From: JACDAS01 sp046262415
GTDB taxonomy: Bacteria > Actinomycetota > Thermoleophilia > Gaiellales > Gaiellaceae
DNA length: 31,759 bases
Assembly (NCBI GenBank): GCA_046262415.1
Contig: JBHEMU010000104.1
Location: forward strand, 1 to 31,759
Direction: 5' to 3'
In this document: piece by piece, positions 30,160 through 31,759 of the stretch
How the letters are laid out: each line of letters starts with the position of its first letter
Position numbering within the stretch: position 1 is the first letter of the stretch
Position numbers and translations under genes: made by a program
The notes under the pieces: generated by a model
Database searches by the model: none
Seen by the model: the letters and a program-made list of their open reading frames with translations, nothing else
Told to the model about the DNA's origin: nothing

Positions 30160-30393
30160 ATGGGCGGGGAGGGCGATGCGCGGGAGCAGATCCGGAAGCT
30201 GCTCGTGACGGGCGACAACCGCCTCAAGCAGGGCGTCGACCCGGCGAAGGCGAGGGAGTCCTACGAGCGCGCTCTGGCACTCGCGCGGGAGGCGGGCCTC
30301 GAGGACCGGGTCCGGCCGCTCGTCGAGCTGCGCCTCGCCGACCTCGAGCGGCTGGAGGGGGCTTCAGACTCCGCCGGCGGCCCGGAGCAGTAG
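30160..30393 (+). CDS. Small TPR-like helical protein
   Basis: A 77-codon ORF. Residues 10-65 (IRKLLVTGDNRLKQGVDPAK, ARESYERALALAREAGLEDR, VRPLVELRLADLERL) show the helix-turn-helix spacing and the A/Y/A positions of a TPR motif. No signal peptide or membrane segment. It is divergent from the receiver gene and its 3' end overlaps the convergent glycosyltransferase by 30 bases. No Shine-Dalgarno is evident. It is probably a protein-interaction module; function unknown. Confidence 0.55.
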   Translation: MGGEGDAREQIRKLLVTGDNRLKQGVDPAKARESYERALALAREAGLEDRVRPLVELRLADLERLEGASDSAGGPEQ

Positions 30394-31380
30394 CGCCTCG
30401 ATCCTCTCGGCCTGGAGGTGGACGTCGTGGGTCGCCGCCGCGGCGCGCGCGGCATGGTTGGGATTCGGCAGGGCGGCGGCCGCGGTCATGCCGGCGGCGA
30501 TGTCTCGGACGTCGAAAGGATCGACGAGGACCCCCGCCCCGGGTAGGACGAACTCGGGCGGCCCCCCCACGCGCGTCGCGACGACGGTGCGCGCACAGGC
30601 CATCGCCTCGAGGAGCGCCTGGCCGAACGGCTCGACCAGCGACGGCTGGCAGAGAACGTCGCAGGCCGCGAGCCAGCGTGGCACCTGCGCGTGCGGGACG
30701 CTGCCGGCGACGAGCACGCGGTCCAGCCCTACGATCCGGCCCTGGAGCGGCCCGGCTCCGACGAAGCACAGCGAGCCTCGGCCCAGGCGCGAGAACGCGC
30801 TCGCCAGGCGGATGACGTTCTTCCGCTCCGACAGGGCGCCCAGACACAGGAAGAACGGCCCCTCGCCGGTCCACCCGACCTCCGCCCGAGCCGCGTCGGC
30901 GTCGGCGGGCCGGAAGCGCTCGAGGTCGACGCCGGAGTCGATCACGTGCACTTTCCCGCGGGCCTCGGGCACCTTCGCCTCCAGCTCGAGCCGCAGGTGG
31001 TTCGAGACCGCGATCACAGCTGAGGCACGGCGGACGACGAGGCGCGTCGCCGCCCGCACGCCGGGGATCCGGCCGATGTTCCGGACGTCCTGGCCGTGCG
31101 CGGTGACGACGAGGGGGGCGTCGAGCGTGAGCCGCGCGGCCAGCCCGGCGGGAACCAGGAAGTGCGCGTAGACGACGTCCGGCCGGAAGCGGCGTCCGGC
31201 GGCGCGCGTGCGGAGGGCGAGCCCGAGGTGGCGGCGCCGTCCGCCCGCGCGCCGTTCGACGACGGCGCGCTCGATCTCATGCCCGCGATCGGCGAGCGCG
31301 CTCTCCAGTTGGGCGACGAAGGCGCCGAGGTCGGGATCGTCCGGCCCCGGATACATCTGCGACACGAGCAGGATCCGCAC
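30364..31380 (-). CDS. GT4-family glycosyltransferase
   Basis: A 338-residue GT-B glycosyltransferase. It starts VRILLVSQMYPGPDDPDLGA, with DVVYAHFLVPAGLAARLTL, VVTAHGQDVRNIGRIPG and IAVSNHLRLELEAKV in the acceptor domain. The donor domain has HVIDSGVDLERFRP, FLCLGALSERKNVIRL and the intact EX7E motif in PSLVEPFGQALLEAMACART. It probably adds a sugar to a cell-surface polysaccharide or glycolipid. The GTG at 31380 gives the canonical N-terminus; the frame extends upstream to 31596, but those residues are not family-like. It is the first gene on the minus strand after the intergenic region at the right edge. Confidence 0.88.
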   Translation of the reverse strand: MRILLVSQMYPGPDDPDLGAFVAQLESALADRGHEIERAVVERRAGGRRRHLGLALRTRAAGRRFRPDVVYAHFLVPAGLAARLTLDAPLVVTAHGQDVRNIGRIPGVRAATRLVVRRASAVIAVSNHLRLELEAKVPEARGKVHVIDSGVDLERFRPADADAARAEVGWTGEGPFFLCLGALSERKNVIRLASAFSRLGRGSLCFVGAGPLQGRIVGLDRVLVAGSVPHAQVPRWLAACDVLCQPSLVEPFGQALLEAMACARTVVATRVGGPPEFVLPGAGVLVDPFDVRDIAAGMTAAAALPNPNHAARAAAATHDVHLQAERIEALLLRAAGGV

Positions 31381-31383
31381 GGG

Positions 31384-31718
31384 GACGAAGCTTGACGCTT
31401 TCGACCCTGCCCCGGCACGGACACGAGCGGCTTTCGAGATTAGGATCGAAGGTGGCGGGTGGTCAGCGGTCGGCCCATGCGCGCCCGCGTGAACAGAAAG
31501 CGCAGCGTCCCGCCGACTACTACGCGTCGCTTGCGACGCCGACCTCAGGAGCACGGGCTTGCGCGTGCTCCGTGCGCGCCGACTCCACGAGCGCATCCGG
31601 GTAGAGACCCACGCTCCTACTAGATGAGTGATTCCACGGCGGCGGCCATGTTCGAGGGGTTTGGTGCAGAGGGGCCGAAGTCGGCGGTGTTCAAGACACC
31701 GTCGACCAGGAGGCCACG
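31384..31718. other. Intergenic region, two tight hairpins, no convincing gene
   Basis: This ~335-base gap holds two closely spaced perfect hairpins: GCGTCGC-TT-GCGACGC (31524-31539) and GGAGCACG with CGTGCTCC around an eight-base loop (31548-31571). The only ORF of note (31392-31604, plus) has a TTG start and no protein-like features. The right part, from about 31600, is less G+C-rich and probably belongs to the mobile element whose transposase gene starts at 31719; its terminal repeat could not be located. Confidence 0.5.
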
Positions 31719-31759
31719 ATGGACGCCGACCTCGACCTTCTCTGCATCGCCGTTTATTG
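31719..31759 (+). CDS. Probable transposase, 5' fragment only
   Basis: The ATG at 31719 is preceded by AGGAGG. The 13 visible codons (MDADLDLLCIAVY) match my recollection of the N-terminus of IS982-type transposases in actinomycetes, which begin with a short acidic stretch then LLxAVY. The gene runs off the right edge, so the family is tentative. If correct, an insertion sequence begins within the preceding ~100-200 bases. Confidence 0.45.
   Translation, partial: MDADLDLLCIAVY

Overview
The window is a high-G+C bacterial chromosome segment, most likely from an actinomycete. The evidence is a strong G/C bias at third codon positions, a LexA box of the CGAAC-N4-GTTCG type just upstream of lexA, many GTG starts, a tRNA gene without an encoded CCA, and many genes whose only visible 5' signal is a TAnnnT hexamer 6-9 bases before the start codon (leaderless type). 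A deep lineage such as Thermoleophilia is possible, but that is only a guess.

Layout. 1-1516 (minus): the end of a cell-envelope pair, a PimA-like glycosyltransferase followed by a flippase-like membrane protein cut by the window edge. 1587-3242: a PadR regulator with a small coupled coiled-coil protein, divergent from an adenosine-deaminase-family enzyme. 3304-7750: a regulatory block of visibly lower G+C. It holds a stand-alone LuxR-type HTH protein, a large ATP-dependent LuxR regulator (MalT/LAL type), a convergent HD-GYP membrane protein and a 21-codon ORF. 7852-13986 (minus): a complete oligopeptide ABC transporter operon (binding protein, two permeases, two ATPases) followed by another small LuxR protein. 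14095-14360: a 113-bp tandem repeat that repeats the 3' end of the adjacent sigma-70 gene (14322-15395). 15535-20922: topoisomerase III, divergent from an acyltransferase / 5'-3' exonuclease / HDAC-like deacetylase / membrane protein series. 20927-24359: a cupin, a methyltransferase and an orphan GHKL (Hsp90/MORC-like) ATPase. 24386-25614: rnpB, a small zinc ribbon and lexA with its SOS box. 25717-29393: a secreted protein of unknown function, tRNA-Leu(GAG) and the TldD/TldE protease pair. 29398-31380: secG, a receiver-only response regulator, a small TPR-like protein and a GT4 glycosyltransferase. The right edge enters a probable transposase gene.

The most unusual signals are: (i) the tandem array after the sigma gene, in which each unit carries a 35-codon mini-ORF ending in the sigma factor's own C-terminal sequence and all four base differences seen between copies are synonymous in that frame; (ii) the very regular leaderless promoter architecture at about half of the transcription units; and (iii) the orphan GHKL ATPase. 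No CRISPR array, prophage or complete known defence locus was seen.
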